A stretch of 64,000 nt of DNA. Source: Mesorhizobium sp. YC-39. GTDB taxonomy: Bacteria; Pseudomonadota; Alphaproteobacteria; Rhizobiales; Rhizobiaceae. The notes beneath the pieces were generated by a model, which saw only the letters and a list, made by a program, of their open reading frames with translations, was not told the DNA's origin and did no database searches. The stretch covers positions 124,001 through 188,000 of the forward strand of contig NZ_JAOWPS010000004.1 in assembly GCF_025753795.1 (NCBI RefSeq). Direction: 5' to 3'. Positions within the stretch are counted from its first letter, which is position 1. Each line of letters starts with the position of its first letter. A program made the translations under genes and the position numbers. This document shows, one piece after another, positions 34,394-43,330 of this stretch.

Positions 34394-34424
34394 CGCTCCA
34401 CATTTCCTCTAGAAGTGACGCACA

Positions 34425-35861
34425 GTGACCGATCAGACTGATATCATCTCGCTGTTCTCCGACATTGTCGGAGCCCGCAATGTCGTGAGCCAGCCCAGCG
34501 AGATGGAAGGCTTTCTGACCGACGTCCGCCGCAGCTACCGGGCCGAGGCTTTGTGCGTGGTCCTGCCTGCCGACACGAACGAAGTCTCTGATGTCATGAA
34601 GCTCTGCCACGAGCGTGGGATCGCCGTTACCCCGATGGGCGGCAATACTGGTCTCGTCGGTGGCGCCATCGCCAGGACTGAGGCACCCGGCATCATCTTG
34701 TCGCTGAAGCGGATGAACCGTGTGCGCGAACTCTCGCTCGTCGACGACACCATCACTGTGGATGCCGGCTGCGTTCTCGCCGATATCCAGCGCATTGCAG
34801 CGGACGCCGACCGCCTGTTCCCGCTCAGCCTCAGTTCGGAGGGGAGCTGCCAGATCGGCGGCAACATCGCGACGAATGCCGGCGGCGTCACGGCCGTTCG
34901 CTACGGCACGATGCGGCAATTGGTGCTGGGGCTCGAGGTCGTTCTGCCGAACGGCACCGTCCTCAACGGGCTGCTGAAACTGCGCAAGGACAATACCGGC
35001 TACGATCTGCGCCAGCTCTTCATCGGCGCGGAGGGCACGCTCGGCGTCATCACGGCCGCCGTGCTGAAACTCTTTCCCGCACCCAAGGCGACCGCCACCG
35101 CGATGCTCTCCGTCTCCTCCGTCGATCTGGCCATGGAGGTGCTCGGCCTCGTCCGGTCCGCCTTCGGAGAAAGGCTGACGAGCTTCGAGATCATCTCCGC
35201 CGACTATATGGACGTGGTGCTGCGCAATGTGGCCGGCACGCGATCGCCCTTCGCGGATATGCCGGCCTGGAACCTGCTGGTCGAGATCGCGGATTCGAAT
35301 GGCGATGCAGACCTCGCCACTCCAATGGAAGCCGTCCTGAAAAAGGCGCTTGAGCGCGAGCTGATCGCCGATGCTGTGATCGCGCAGAGCGAAGCGCAGG
35401 CCGCCTCACTCTGGCATCTGCGTCACGCAGTTTCAGATGCAATCCGCTATGCCGGGCCGAACATGTCGCACGACAGTTCCGTTCCGCTCGACAAGCAAGG
35501 TATATTCGCCGACTTGACCGGCGCGCGGATCAGCGCGCGGTTTCCAGAGTCCGAAGTCCTGATGGTCGGCCATCTCGGCGACGGCAACATGCATATCGTC
35601 GTGCTTTTCAAGCCGGACCGCTTCGCCGGCCGGGAGGACTACATGGCGGCTTCCGAGACCATCGACCTGATCATTGACGAGGTCGTCGTCGAGCTTAAGG
35701 GGAGCATCACGGCCGAACACGGCGTCGGTCTTAGCTACCGCCACAGGCTCGACAGAACGACCGAGCCGGCTGAGATTGAGCTGATGCGCGCGATCAAGAA
35801 CGCCTTCGATCCCAGAGGGATCATGAACCCCGGCAAGATACTTCTTCCATCTTCGCGCTAG
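34425..35861 (+). CDS. FAD-binding 2-hydroxyacid dehydrogenase (GlcD/D-2-hydroxyglutarate dehydrogenase-like)
   Basis: 478 residues. The PCMH-type FAD domain has PMGGNTGLVGGA and GGNIATNAGGVTAVRYGTMR. The C-terminal part has GHLGDGNMHIVV with its metal-binding His and ends with AEHGVGLSYRHRL. Members oxidise D-2-hydroxy acids (glycolate, D-lactate, D-2-hydroxyglutarate), passing electrons to the respiratory chain or a flavoprotein. The start is GTG; its ribosome site is weak. It follows the polyamine-type importer in the same direction and precedes the FMN-dependent oxidase by 8 bases, so both stereochemical classes of hydroxyacid could be handled. Confidence 0.85.
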   Translation: MTDQTDIISLFSDIVGARNVVSQPSEMEGFLTDVRRSYRAEALCVVLPADTNEVSDVMKLCHERGIAVTPMGGNTGLVGGAIARTEAPGIILSLKRMNRVRELSLVDDTITVDAGCVLADIQRIAADADRLFPLSLSSEGSCQIGGNIATNAGGVTAVRYGTMRQLVLGLEVVLPNGTVLNGLLKLRKDNTGYDLRQLFIGAEGTLGVITAAVLKLFPAPKATATAMLSVSSVDLAMEVLGLVRSAFGERLTSFEIISADYMDVVLRNVAGTRSPFADMPAWNLLVEIADSNGDADLATPMEAVLKKALERELIADAVIAQSEAQAASLWHLRHAVSDAIRYAGPNMSHDSSVPLDKQGIFADLTGARISARFPESEVLMVGHLGDGNMHIVVLFKPDRFAGREDYMAASETIDLIIDEVVVELKGSITAEHGVGLSYRHRLDRTTEPAEIELMRAIKNAFDPRGIMNPGKILLPSSR

Positions 35862-35869
35862 CCGCCGCG

Positions 35870-37066
35870 ATGCGCGCCGCGCCGCAGAATTTCAGGGAGA
35901 TGCGGGCCGCGGCAAAGGCCAGGCTGCCACGGGGCGTGTTCGAATATATCGATCGCGGATCGGAGGACGAAAAGGCGCTGGATCACAACCGTGCCGCCTT
36001 CGACGCCTTGAAGATCGCGCCGCGCATGATGCGCGGCGGCGCGCCACGCTCGCAAGGCGTCGAGATATTCGGTCAGGAATTCTCATCCCCGATGATTGTC
36101 GCGCCGACAGCCTTTGCCGGACTTGTCTGGTACAAGGGCGAGAGCGAACTGGCTCGCGCGGCAAAAGACGCCGGAATAGGCTTTTGCGCCGCCACCGAAG
36201 CGATCACCTCGATTGACGAAATCTGCGGCGAGGCGGGCGGCAATATCTGGTTCCAGCTCTACCTCTGGCAGGATAGCGCTCTCTCACAGGCCTTGATGGA
36301 AAAGGCCTGGAGCAACGGCGTCAGGACGCTGGTGGTAACGGTCGATACGCCCGTCTTCGCAAAGCGCGAGTTCAATGTGCGGAATGGCTTCACCGTGCCG
36401 TTCAGATTTTCCTATCCAAGCGTCCGCGACGCGGCGATGCGGCCGGGCTGGCTCCTGAACGTCTTCGGCCGCTATATGCTGAAGGACGGCCTGCCGACAT
36501 TTGCGAACTATCCGCCCGAATACAGACAGGACATCCTCAACAGGAACTCGGCGAAGAAGATCCTGCACGAGCAGGACCTGAACTGGAACCATATCCGGGA
36601 ATTGCGGGCGTTCTGGAAGGGCAATCTCGTCCTCAAGGGCATCCTGCGGCCGGACGACGCCATTCTTGCCGCCGAGCATGGGGTCGATGGGATCGTCGTT
36701 TCCAATCATGGCGGCCGCAATCTTGACAGCGCGGTCGCTCCGCTCGATGTTCTCGGGCGGATCGTCGATGCCAGCGGCGACCGTCTGGTGATCCTTTCCG
36801 ACAGCGGCGTCCAGCGCGGCAGCGATCTGTTCAAGTCGCTGGCGCTGGGCGCCAAGGCCGTCATGGTCGGACGGGCATTCCTCTATGGCATGGCGATGAA
36901 CGGCCGGCAGGGAGCGCTTCAGGCTTTTAGGATTCTGGAGGATGAGCTCGACCGGACGATGGGCCTGTCCGGCTGCAAGACCATAGCCGAAATCACCGGA
37001 GATCTCCTGTTGCGCGTGATGGATGATCGCGTTCATCGACAAGCCCGGACTTCTTGCGCCACGTGA
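35870..37066 (+). CDS. FMN-dependent L-2-hydroxyacid oxidase/dehydrogenase (LldD family)
   Basis: 398 residues, full length. VSNHGGRNLDSAVAPLDVL carries the catalytic His280 and adjacent substrate-binding Arg. WFQLYLWQD and TVDTPVFAKREFNVRNG line the FMN and substrate site, and LGAKAVMVGRAFLYGM is the phosphate site. The family oxidises L-lactate, glycolate, mandelate and related acids in the cytoplasm or at the membrane. It ends exactly where the minus-strand metallo-beta-lactamase-fold gene ends (37066/37067), leaving no terminator between. Substrate unknown. Confidence 0.87.
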   Translation: MRAAPQNFREMRAAAKARLPRGVFEYIDRGSEDEKALDHNRAAFDALKIAPRMMRGGAPRSQGVEIFGQEFSSPMIVAPTAFAGLVWYKGESELARAAKDAGIGFCAATEAITSIDEICGEAGGNIWFQLYLWQDSALSQALMEKAWSNGVRTLVVTVDTPVFAKREFNVRNGFTVPFRFSYPSVRDAAMRPGWLLNVFGRYMLKDGLPTFANYPPEYRQDILNRNSAKKILHEQDLNWNHIRELRAFWKGNLVLKGILRPDDAILAAEHGVDGIVVSNHGGRNLDSAVAPLDVLGRIVDASGDRLVILSDSGVQRGSDLFKSLALGAKAVMVGRAFLYGMAMNGRQGALQAFRILEDELDRTMGLSGCKTIAEITGDLLLRVMDDRVHRQARTSCAT

Positions 37067-37903
37067 CTATCCGGCCCGGACGATGCGAAATCCTTCGAGC
37101 TCGGCAACAATGGGCAGGCCTTTCCATCGCTCTATGTCGTGCAGGATGATCAGTTGCCCGAGATCGCCGCCGATCTCGGTGTTGATGCGGTCGATGGTCT
37201 TCAGCTGCTCCCAGACGCTGCCGACGGCATTGTTCAGCGGTGCGTAGACGCCGTCGTGCTTGTGTCCGGTGATCTGCCGGCTCGAATAGACGCAGTCGCC
37301 GGAGATGACCAGCCTGCCGCGCGCGGACTGGACGATGACGAATTGCTGTCCGATCGTGTGGCCGCTTCCCAGCCGGACATGGATGCCCGGCAGCACATCG
37401 TCCTTGTCGCCGTCGATCAGCGAGACGCGGTGTTCGACCGATGCATCGAGGGCGGCGCGCAGCGTATCGGGATCGATGATGGCGGTGAGGTGGCCGAAGC
37501 GGGGAGGCAATGCGATTGCCTCGTACCAGGAAAGCAACTCGCTTTTCTGGATGTGGAGATTGGCGTTCGGGAACTCGGCGATCGATCCCATGTGGTCGAA
37601 ATGCGCATGGGTGACAAAGATGTCGGTGATGCCGCCGGGTCCAATGCCAAGCTCGGCCAGCATGCGGACCGGCGAGACCCAGTAGGGGATGCCGAATTTC
37701 AGCGAGAAGGCGTCGCTCGATTCCTGGATGAAGCCGGTGTCGACCAGCACGTTGCGGTCGCCACGCCGCAGCAGGACGAAGGAAAAGGGCAGGTCGACCT
37801 TGCCGTCGTCATACATGCCGGCAACCAGATCCACCCAGGGCTGCTGCTTAGATCGGGCGAACTCGATGACATAGACCTCCCATGGCTCGTTATCGCTTGT
37901 CAT
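37067..37903 (-). CDS. Metallo-beta-lactamase-fold hydrolase (acyl-homoserine-lactonase-like)
   Basis: 278 residues. THAHFDHMGS gives the HxHxDH zinc motif; SGHTIGQQ and SGDCVYS give the further His and bridging Asp. The order and size resemble AttM/AiiA-type lactonases. Such enzymes open lactone rings of acyl-homoserine or sugar lactones. The ATG at 37903 has a perfect GGAGG 5 bases upstream, and the gene is the last of the RbsABC-type importer operon. Because the rest is a sugar-type importer, a sugar lactone or similar ester is more likely than a quorum signal, but the sequence does not decide. Confidence 0.83.
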   Translation of the reverse strand: MTSDNEPWEVYVIEFARSKQQPWVDLVAGMYDDGKVDLPFSFVLLRRGDRNVLVDTGFIQESSDAFSLKFGIPYWVSPVRMLAELGIGPGGITDIFVTHAHFDHMGSIAEFPNANLHIQKSELLSWYEAIALPPRFGHLTAIIDPDTLRAALDASVEHRVSLIDGDKDDVLPGIHVRLGSGHTIGQQFVIVQSARGRLVISGDCVYSSRQITGHKHDGVYAPLNNAVGSVWEQLKTIDRINTEIGGDLGQLIILHDIERWKGLPIVAELEGFRIVRAG

Positions 37904-37914
37904 CGTTTCCTCCT

Positions 37915-38910
37915 TCAGCGTTCCGCCAGCGAGCGGCCGAGGCTGGCCATGCCCACGGCAATGATCAGAATGGCGCCCTGCAGCACATATTGCGAAAAGG
38001 TCGGGGCGCCGAAAATATTGAGGCCGTTGAAGCCGAAAGCGATGATCAGCGCGCCGACCAGGGTGCCAAGCACGTGGAATTCGCCATCGCGCAGCGTTGC
38101 CGAGCCAAGGAACACGGCGGCAAAGGCGGTGAGCAGATAGGAGTCTGCCGCACTCGCCGTGCCGCTGCCCAGCCGCGAGGCGAGCAGTATCCCGGTGAGT
38201 GCGGCGCACATTCCCGAAATGACGAAGCCGAGGATCTTGATGCGGTCGACATTCACCCCGGCAAGGCGAGCCGCCACGGCATTGCCGCCGACGGCCTGGA
38301 TCTCCTGGCCGAGCGGTGTCCGTTCGACCAGGAGCCAAAGCCCGCCGAGGACGAGGATCATGACGATGATGTTGTTGGGGATGCCGAACAGCCAGCGGCC
38401 AAGCGAGAGCTGGAGAAACGCCTCCGGCACGCCGGCGACAATGGGAACGCCGGCGGAATAGGCGAAGGCGAGACCGGTCAGGATCGTGCCGACGCCCAGC
38501 GTCGCGATGACGGAATTGACCTTGACCTTGGTGACGATGAAGCCGTTGACGAGGCCGATCACCGCGCCCAACGCGATGACGATGACCACGGCAAGCGGGA
38601 TCGGCAGCTTGTCGTGGACGACAAGCCCGGTGATCAGGATGCCGTGCAGGCTGGCGGCGAAGCCGATGGACAGGTCGAGTTCGCCGACGACCACGGCAAG
38701 CGTCAGCCCGCCGGCAATGATCATGGCCAGCGAGGCCTGGTTCAGCACATTGGTGAAATTGTTGACGGTGGGAAAGGCGTGCGGCGACAGGATCGAGAAG
38801 GTGACGATCATCGCCAGAAGTCCGATGATTGTCCCGTAGCGGGCAAAGATGCCGAGCACCGCCTTGGTTCCGGGCGACAGACGCCGGGCGCTAATCGCAA
38901 CATCGCTCAT
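37915..38910 (-). CDS. Sugar-type ABC transporter permease (RbsC family)
   Basis: 331 residues, hydrophobic throughout. AMIIAGGLTLAVVVGELDLS is the family signature with the conserved acidic DLSIG-type end, and SADSYLLTAFAAVFLGSATL is the typical late loop. The ATG at 38910 overlaps the ATPase stop (ATGA); the frame extends upstream inside the ATPase gene. It is the only permease in the operon, so the channel is probably a homodimer, unlike the importer at 6020-7920. Confidence 0.9.
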   Translation of the reverse strand: MSDVAISARRLSPGTKAVLGIFARYGTIIGLLAMIVTFSILSPHAFPTVNNFTNVLNQASLAMIIAGGLTLAVVVGELDLSIGFAASLHGILITGLVVHDKLPIPLAVVIVIALGAVIGLVNGFIVTKVKVNSVIATLGVGTILTGLAFAYSAGVPIVAGVPEAFLQLSLGRWLFGIPNNIIVMILVLGGLWLLVERTPLGQEIQAVGGNAVAARLAGVNVDRIKILGFVISGMCAALTGILLASRLGSGTASAADSYLLTAFAAVFLGSATLRDGEFHVLGTLVGALIIAFGFNGLNIFGAPTFSQYVLQGAILIIAVGMASLGRSLAER

Positions 38911-40436
38911 GCGGGATGATCCTCCATCAGTGCTTGCGGGTCGACGTAACTTGCCTCGACGATTGCCTTTCGCGACACCGCCTGGCCGGTCAGCTCGCGA
39001 ACGATGCGGCCTTCCGCCATCACCAGCACGCGGTCGCACAGATCGGGCAGTTCGTCCGGTTCCGACGAGATCACCAGAACCGCCATTCCGGATTCGGCTT
39101 GCTGGCGGATCAGCCGATGAATCTCTCCGCGCGCGCCGATATCGACCCCTCGCGTCGGCTCGTCGAGGATCAGTACTTTCGGCGTGCGCTGGAGCCAGCG
39201 GCCGATCGCAACCTTCTGCTGATTGCCGCCGCTGAGGCGGCCAACGGGCGTGCTGGCGTTGCGCGCCTTTATCGAGAGCGAGCGGATCATCTCGCCGGCC
39301 ATGGCCGTGCGGGCGCTTCGGTTCAGCAGCGGCAGGTATCGGCTGTGCACAATCTTGTCGAGATTGGCGATGCCGAGATTGAAGGCGATGCTCTTGGACA
39401 GGAACAGCGCTTCGGCCCGGCGCTCCTCAGGGATCAATCCAAGCCCGGCCCGGACTGCCCCCGCGGGCGAAGCGGGCTGATAGGGCCGGTCCGCCAGCCT
39501 CATCTCGCCGCTATCCGGCCGGTCCGCCCCGAAGAGCAGCCGGGCGAGTTCGGTTCGCCCGGCGCCGACAAGGCCGCCAATGCCCAGCACTTCGCCGGCG
39601 TGAAGCTTGAGGCTGACGCCGCGGACTTTCGGCGCCCGCGTCAGATTGCTGGCTTCCATCACGACATCGCCGCGCGGTCTTGCCGTGGCCGTCCTTTGCA
39701 GGTCCCGGATTGTGCCGCCGACAATCGCCTCGACAAGTGCTGGCCGGTTGAGCCCTTTTCCGGCGAGCTCGGCCACGGAACGGCCGTCGCGAAACACCGA
39801 CACGCGCGAGCACAGATTGAGGATTTCATCCAGCCGGTGCGAAATGTAGAGCACCGCCACGCCCGAGGCGGAGAGATCGCGCACGATCGCAAAAAGCCGT
39901 TCCGCCTCGCTCGCGGCCAGCGACGCCGTCGGCTCGTCCATGACGATCAGCCGCGCCTTGCGCACCAGGGCGCGGCAAATGTTGATCAGCCATATCTCGG
40001 CCGTTGAAAGGCCCTTCACGCTCGCATTGAGCGGCGCCGATATGCCGACACGCCTGGCGATCGGTGCTACGTCGCGCGCGATCGCGCGCCAGTCGGTCAG
40101 CCCGAAGCGCGATTTCTTCGGTACGCCCAGCATGATGTTCTGCAGCACGGTCATGCCCGGCACGAATGCCAGTTCCTGGTGAATGAAGCTCATGCCAAGT
40201 TCGGTCGCACGCTGCGGCGTGGCGATCTGCTGGCTGTGGCCGTCGATTTCGATACGGCCGGCGTCGGGATGGTTCAGTCCGGCGAGGATGCGGATGAAGG
40301 TCGACTTGCCGGCGCCATTGGCGCCGACAAGACCATGGATTTCACCCGGCGCAATGTCGAGCGACACGCCCTTCAGCGCCTGCGCGCCGCCAAAGGCCTT
40401 TGCGATATCGTGTGCGACCAGGAACGGAGTTGTCAT
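38907..40436 (-). CDS. Sugar-type ABC transporter ATPase, two nucleotide-binding domains (RbsA family)
   Basis: 509 residues. Domain 1: Walker A GANGAGKST and Walker B LIVMDEPTASL. Its signature reads LSTAEIWLINICRAL, where Trp and Ile stand in place of the usual Gln/Met residues. Domain 2: the usual degenerate Walker A GLVGAGRTEL, signature LSGGNQQKVAIGRWL and Walker B VLILDEPTRGVDIG. It energises the RbsC-like permease. The ATG at 40436 follows the binding-protein gene by 53 bases that contain a hairpin. Confidence 0.9.
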   Translation of the reverse strand: MTTPFLVAHDIAKAFGGAQALKGVSLDIAPGEIHGLVGANGAGKSTFIRILAGLNHPDAGRIEIDGHSQQIATPQRATELGMSFIHQELAFVPGMTVLQNIMLGVPKKSRFGLTDWRAIARDVAPIARRVGISAPLNASVKGLSTAEIWLINICRALVRKARLIVMDEPTASLAASEAERLFAIVRDLSASGVAVLYISHRLDEILNLCSRVSVFRDGRSVAELAGKGLNRPALVEAIVGGTIRDLQRTATARPRGDVVMEASNLTRAPKVRGVSLKLHAGEVLGIGGLVGAGRTELARLLFGADRPDSGEMRLADRPYQPASPAGAVRAGLGLIPEERRAEALFLSKSIAFNLGIANLDKIVHSRYLPLLNRSARTAMAGEMIRSLSIKARNASTPVGRLSGGNQQKVAIGRWLQRTPKVLILDEPTRGVDIGARGEIHRLIRQQAESGMAVLVISSEPDELPDLCDRVLVMAEGRIVRELTGQAVSRKAIVEASYVDPQALMEDHPA

Positions 40437-40438
40437 TG

Positions 40439-40457
40439 GCGCCGCCTGCTGCGGCGC
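40439..40457 (-). terminator. Hairpin between binding-protein and ATPase genes
   Basis: GCGCCGC and GCGGCGC pair perfectly around a 5-base loop. It lies just before the ATPase start on the minus strand. Like the stems at 23265 and 61376 it follows a periplasmic binding-protein gene and probably sets its mRNA level above that of the membrane parts. Confidence 0.45.
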
Positions 40458-40489
40458 ACCCCTTGTGAACGCCGTCTGCAAACCAAGTC

Positions 40490-41431
40490 CTACTTTATGG
40501 CTTCCGGATGGTCCTTGAGAAAGGCGTCGACGGTTTCCTTGGTCACCAGCACGGCCGGAACTTCGGCAGCCTTGGCTTGCCAAGCGCTGCCGGCGTCCTT
40601 GATGTCCTTCAGCATCTTGACCATGTTGTAGCCCTCGGTGAAGCTGTCCTGCCAGGCCGTTGCGGTCATGAAGCCGTTCTTGATGTTCTCCAGCGCCTGG
40701 GCATTGCCATTGATGCCGTAGACGAGGACATCGTCGCGGCCTTGCGCGCGCAGCGAACCGATGGCGCCGATCGCCGGGTCGTCCCAGCATCCCCAGATCG
40801 CCAGGTTTTCCTGGCCGGCCGGATGCGAGGCCAGCCAGGCATTGGCGTATTGGGCGCCGTCCTCGAAATAGCCGGGAATGCGCACTTCGTTCTTGGTGAC
40901 GGTGATGCCGGGATTTTTGGCGACGATCTCGTCCATGACGACTTCACGGTTCCGGCAAACCTCGCCGGTCCGGTAGGTGAGGGCCAGTATCGAACCCTTG
41001 CCATCCATTTTCTTGACCATCAGATCGACGACCGGGATCGCCATCGGGCCGCCCGAGCCATTGGTGGCGGCAACGGTCGAACCAAGCCCGCCGCCCCAGG
41101 TCACGACGGGTATTCCAGCGTCGCCGGCGGCGGCCAGGCCGGCGCCGACCGACGAATAGGGAAACACCATGTCGATGATCGCATGCGCCTTGAGCTGCGC
41201 GAAATTCTGGATCGCCGAGTTGGCCTGGTCGGCGCTGCCGGCGGCATCGACGACATTGGTCTGCCAGCCAAGCTCATCGGCGGCCTTCGTGGCGCCCTGG
41301 ATGTAGCGGACATTGTTCGCTTCGGTGGCACTGATCGATACGATGCCGAGAAGCGGCTTGTCCTGCGCGGCAGCGCCAGAAGTCGCCAGCGAGAGCGCTC
41401 CAAGCGCGATGATATAGCCAAATTTTTTCAT
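40490..41431 (-). CDS. Sugar-type ABC transporter periplasmic binding protein (RbsB family)
   Basis: 313 residues. The signal peptide MKKFGYIIALGALSLATSGA ends at AA/QDK. The mature domain has the type I binding fold, with LGIVSISATEANNVRYIQG, the hinge segment GIPVVTWGGGLG and AIWGCWDDPAIGAIG. It heads the operon that continues with the ATPase, permease and lactonase-like gene. A LacI-type operator lies 44 bases before its ATG. It probably binds a sugar or sugar derivative. Confidence 0.9.
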   Translation of the reverse strand: MKKFGYIIALGALSLATSGAAAQDKPLLGIVSISATEANNVRYIQGATKAADELGWQTNVVDAAGSADQANSAIQNFAQLKAHAIIDMVFPYSSVGAGLAAAGDAGIPVVTWGGGLGSTVAATNGSGGPMAIPVVDLMVKKMDGKGSILALTYRTGEVCRNREVVMDEIVAKNPGITVTKNEVRIPGYFEDGAQYANAWLASHPAGQENLAIWGCWDDPAIGAIGSLRAQGRDDVLVYGINGNAQALENIKNGFMTATAWQDSFTEGYNMVKMLKDIKDAGSAWQAKAAEVPAVLVTKETVDAFLKDHPEAIK

Positions 41432-41474
41432 GGTTTTCCTCCCTTCACCTATCTGCCGTCAGAGCCTCATTGAC

Positions 41475-41490
41475 AGCAAACCGTTTCGCT
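41475..41490. promoter_or_regulatory. LacI-family operator 1
   Basis: AGCAAACCGTTTCGCT fits the centre-CG palindrome AGCNAANCGNTTNGCT at every fixed position. It lies 44 bases upstream of the minus-strand binding-protein gene, where binding of the LacI protein at 41590 would repress the importer operon. Confidence 0.65.
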
Positions 41491-41562
41491 AACGTCCTGC
41501 AAAATGCGACCCAATGCAAGCAGAAATCCGCTGGACACAGCCATAAATCTGCACCAGACTTC

Positions 41563-41578
41563 AGCGAAACGATTAGCT
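41563..41578. promoter_or_regulatory. LacI-family operator 2
   Basis: AGCGAAACGATTAGCT fits the same palindrome AGCNAANCGNTTNGCT. It ends 11 bases before the LacI start codon, and its centre is 88 bases from operator 1, a spacing compatible with looping and autoregulation. Confidence 0.65.
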
Positions 41579-41589
41579 ATCGGAGCAAA

Positions 41590-42603
41590 ATGGCCACCAT
41601 CAAAGACGTTGCCAGAAAGGCGGGAGTGTCGACTGCGACGGTCTCGGCGGTGATGAACGATACTGCCTTTGTCAGCCCGGAACTCCGGGCCCGCGTCGTC
41701 ACCGCCATCCGCGAACTGCGCTATGAACCGTCGCTGGCTGCCCGCAATCTGCGCCGCAGCCGCAGCCAGCTGATCGCCCTTGCGGTGGCCGATCTCTCGA
41801 ACCCGTTCTACGCACGCATCGTCTGGTCGGCGGAGGCGGCGGTCGCGGCCTGGGGCTATTCGCTGGTTCTCTTCAACAGCGATGAAAAGCCCGACACCGA
41901 ACGGCGCATCCTGTCGCGGATTCGCACCCTTGGCTGCGACGGCATGGTTCTGGTTCCCGTGGGCGCGGCCAATCAATATCAGCCGCATGAGTTCGAGGGC
42001 ATCGCGACCGTGCTTCTCGGCCGCTCGATCGAAGGCAACAGCGCCGATACGGTGACCATAGACAATTGGGCGGCCGGCCGGCAGGCGGTCGACTATCTGC
42101 TCGATCTCGGGCATCGGCGCATCGGCTCGATCACCGGTCCGATGCAATTGTCGACCAGCAAGGGCAGGCATGACGGCATGATCGACGCGATGGCGGCGCG
42201 CGGGCTTGCGCCGCAGCCCGGCCATGTCAGGTCCGGCGAATTTCGCGAGGAAGCCGCCTATTCGGTAGCCCGTGACATGATGGGTTCGCCCGATCGCCCG
42301 ACCGCGATCTATGTCGCCAACGGCGTCATGGCGATCGGCGTGATGCGCGCCATCGCCGATCTTGGCCTGCGCTGTCCGCAGGACGTCTCGATCGCCTCGA
42401 CGGACACGGTCGCGGGCGCCGGCGGCCTGAAGCCACGGCTGACGAGAACGGAACACCCCATTGCCGACATGACCAATGAGGCGCTGCGCCTTCTTGTGGA
42501 TCGCATCGAGGAGAGGGGATCCGAGCCGGTGCGCAATATCGTTTTTCAGCCGGCGCTGATCGTCGGTGAAAGCTGCATGCCGCTGCGCGCGAATGTGGGC
42601 TGA
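41590..42603 (+). CDS. LacI-family transcriptional regulator
   Basis: 337 residues. The N-terminal HTH is TIKDVARKAGVSTATVSAVM with the hinge helix at SLAARNLRRSRSQ. The remainder is the type I periplasmic-binding-like effector domain, including LIALAVADLSNPFYARIVWS and DVSIASTDTVAGAGGLKPRL. The ATG at 41590 has GGAG 5 bases upstream; the frame is open further but would add 40 residues before the HTH. Divergent from the RbsABC/lactonase-like operon, with two operators in the shared gap, it is very probably its repressor, induced by the imported sugar. Confidence 0.92.
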   Translation: MATIKDVARKAGVSTATVSAVMNDTAFVSPELRARVVTAIRELRYEPSLAARNLRRSRSQLIALAVADLSNPFYARIVWSAEAAVAAWGYSLVLFNSDEKPDTERRILSRIRTLGCDGMVLVPVGAANQYQPHEFEGIATVLLGRSIEGNSADTVTIDNWAAGRQAVDYLLDLGHRRIGSITGPMQLSTSKGRHDGMIDAMAARGLAPQPGHVRSGEFREEAAYSVARDMMGSPDRPTAIYVANGVMAIGVMRAIADLGLRCPQDVSIASTDTVAGAGGLKPRLTRTEHPIADMTNEALRLLVDRIEERGSEPVRNIVFQPALIVGESCMPLRANVG

Positions 42604-42612
42604 GCGGCAGGC

Positions 42613-43302
42613 TCAATCGGCCTCAGCGGCCAGTGTGCGAATATCCGTCAGCACGAGGTCGGGATCGAGGAAATCCATGCTGTAGATGTTGCGGACCAGA
42701 CCGGCCTCGTCGATCAGGAAGACGCGAAGGATATGGCTGAGGCCGCCGGCCGGATCCTGCGGATCGGGATCCGGCGCGACCGCCTGGTCGTAGGCCGCAA
42801 GGATCGGGCGAAGTGCTGCATGGCCAGGAGCCGTCACGAAGAGCCATTGCGATCCGCCATCGCCGGGTTTGCGCCAGAGCGCGCCATAGTCGGCCATGAC
42901 GGAAGGCGTGTCGTGGCCCGGATCGAAGCTCATCGATACGAGGCGCACCCGGCGATTGAGTTCGGGATAATGGCGGACAAGTTCGCGCAATTGCGCGAGC
43001 TGCGCCGTGGCGACCGGACAGATGTCGGCGCAGCGCGTGTAGATGAAGGAGAACACGGTGATGCGGCCGCGCAGCAGCGTTGCGAGGTCGGCGTCCCCGC
43101 CTTCTTCCGTCAGCACCGGGCCGCCTGCCGCCACTCGGATCGGTGGCAGATGGTAGGAGCCCGGCTGCGGCAGCGCGAAGGCGTAGGCCGATGCCGGACC
43201 CTGCGGCGCGGGCTCGGCGCCATGATTGTTGCCATGGGCCAGGGCGGAGCCGCCGAGGCCGATGCCGGCGAGGATGGCGAAGACGAATGGCAGGCGGCGC
43301 AT
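42613..43302 (-). CDS. SCO1/SenC-family copper chaperone
   Basis: 229 residues with a signal peptide (LPFVFAILAGIGLGGSALA/HG) and a thioredoxin-like fold. The copper ligands Cys91 and Cys95 (YTRCADICPVA) and His190 (GGLSHILRVF) are all present. SCO proteins load or protect copper sites of periplasmic and membrane enzymes. It starts 28 bases after the methanethiol-oxidase-like gene on the same strand. SCO genes are known neighbours of copper-dependent SBP56/MtoX, so it probably serves that enzyme rather than cytochrome oxidase. It converges on the LacI gene. Confidence 0.88.
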   Translation of the reverse strand: MRRLPFVFAILAGIGLGGSALAHGNNHGAEPAPQGPASAYAFALPQPGSYHLPPIRVAAGGPVLTEEGGDADLATLLRGRITVFSFIYTRCADICPVATAQLAQLRELVRHYPELNRRVRLVSMSFDPGHDTPSVMADYGALWRKPGDGGSQWLFVTAPGHAALRPILAAYDQAVAPDPDPQDPAGGLSHILRVFLIDEAGLVRNIYSMDFLDPDLVLTDIRTLAAEAD

Positions 43303-43330
43303 CTGGCTCTTATCCCTCCGAGGCCTGTCG

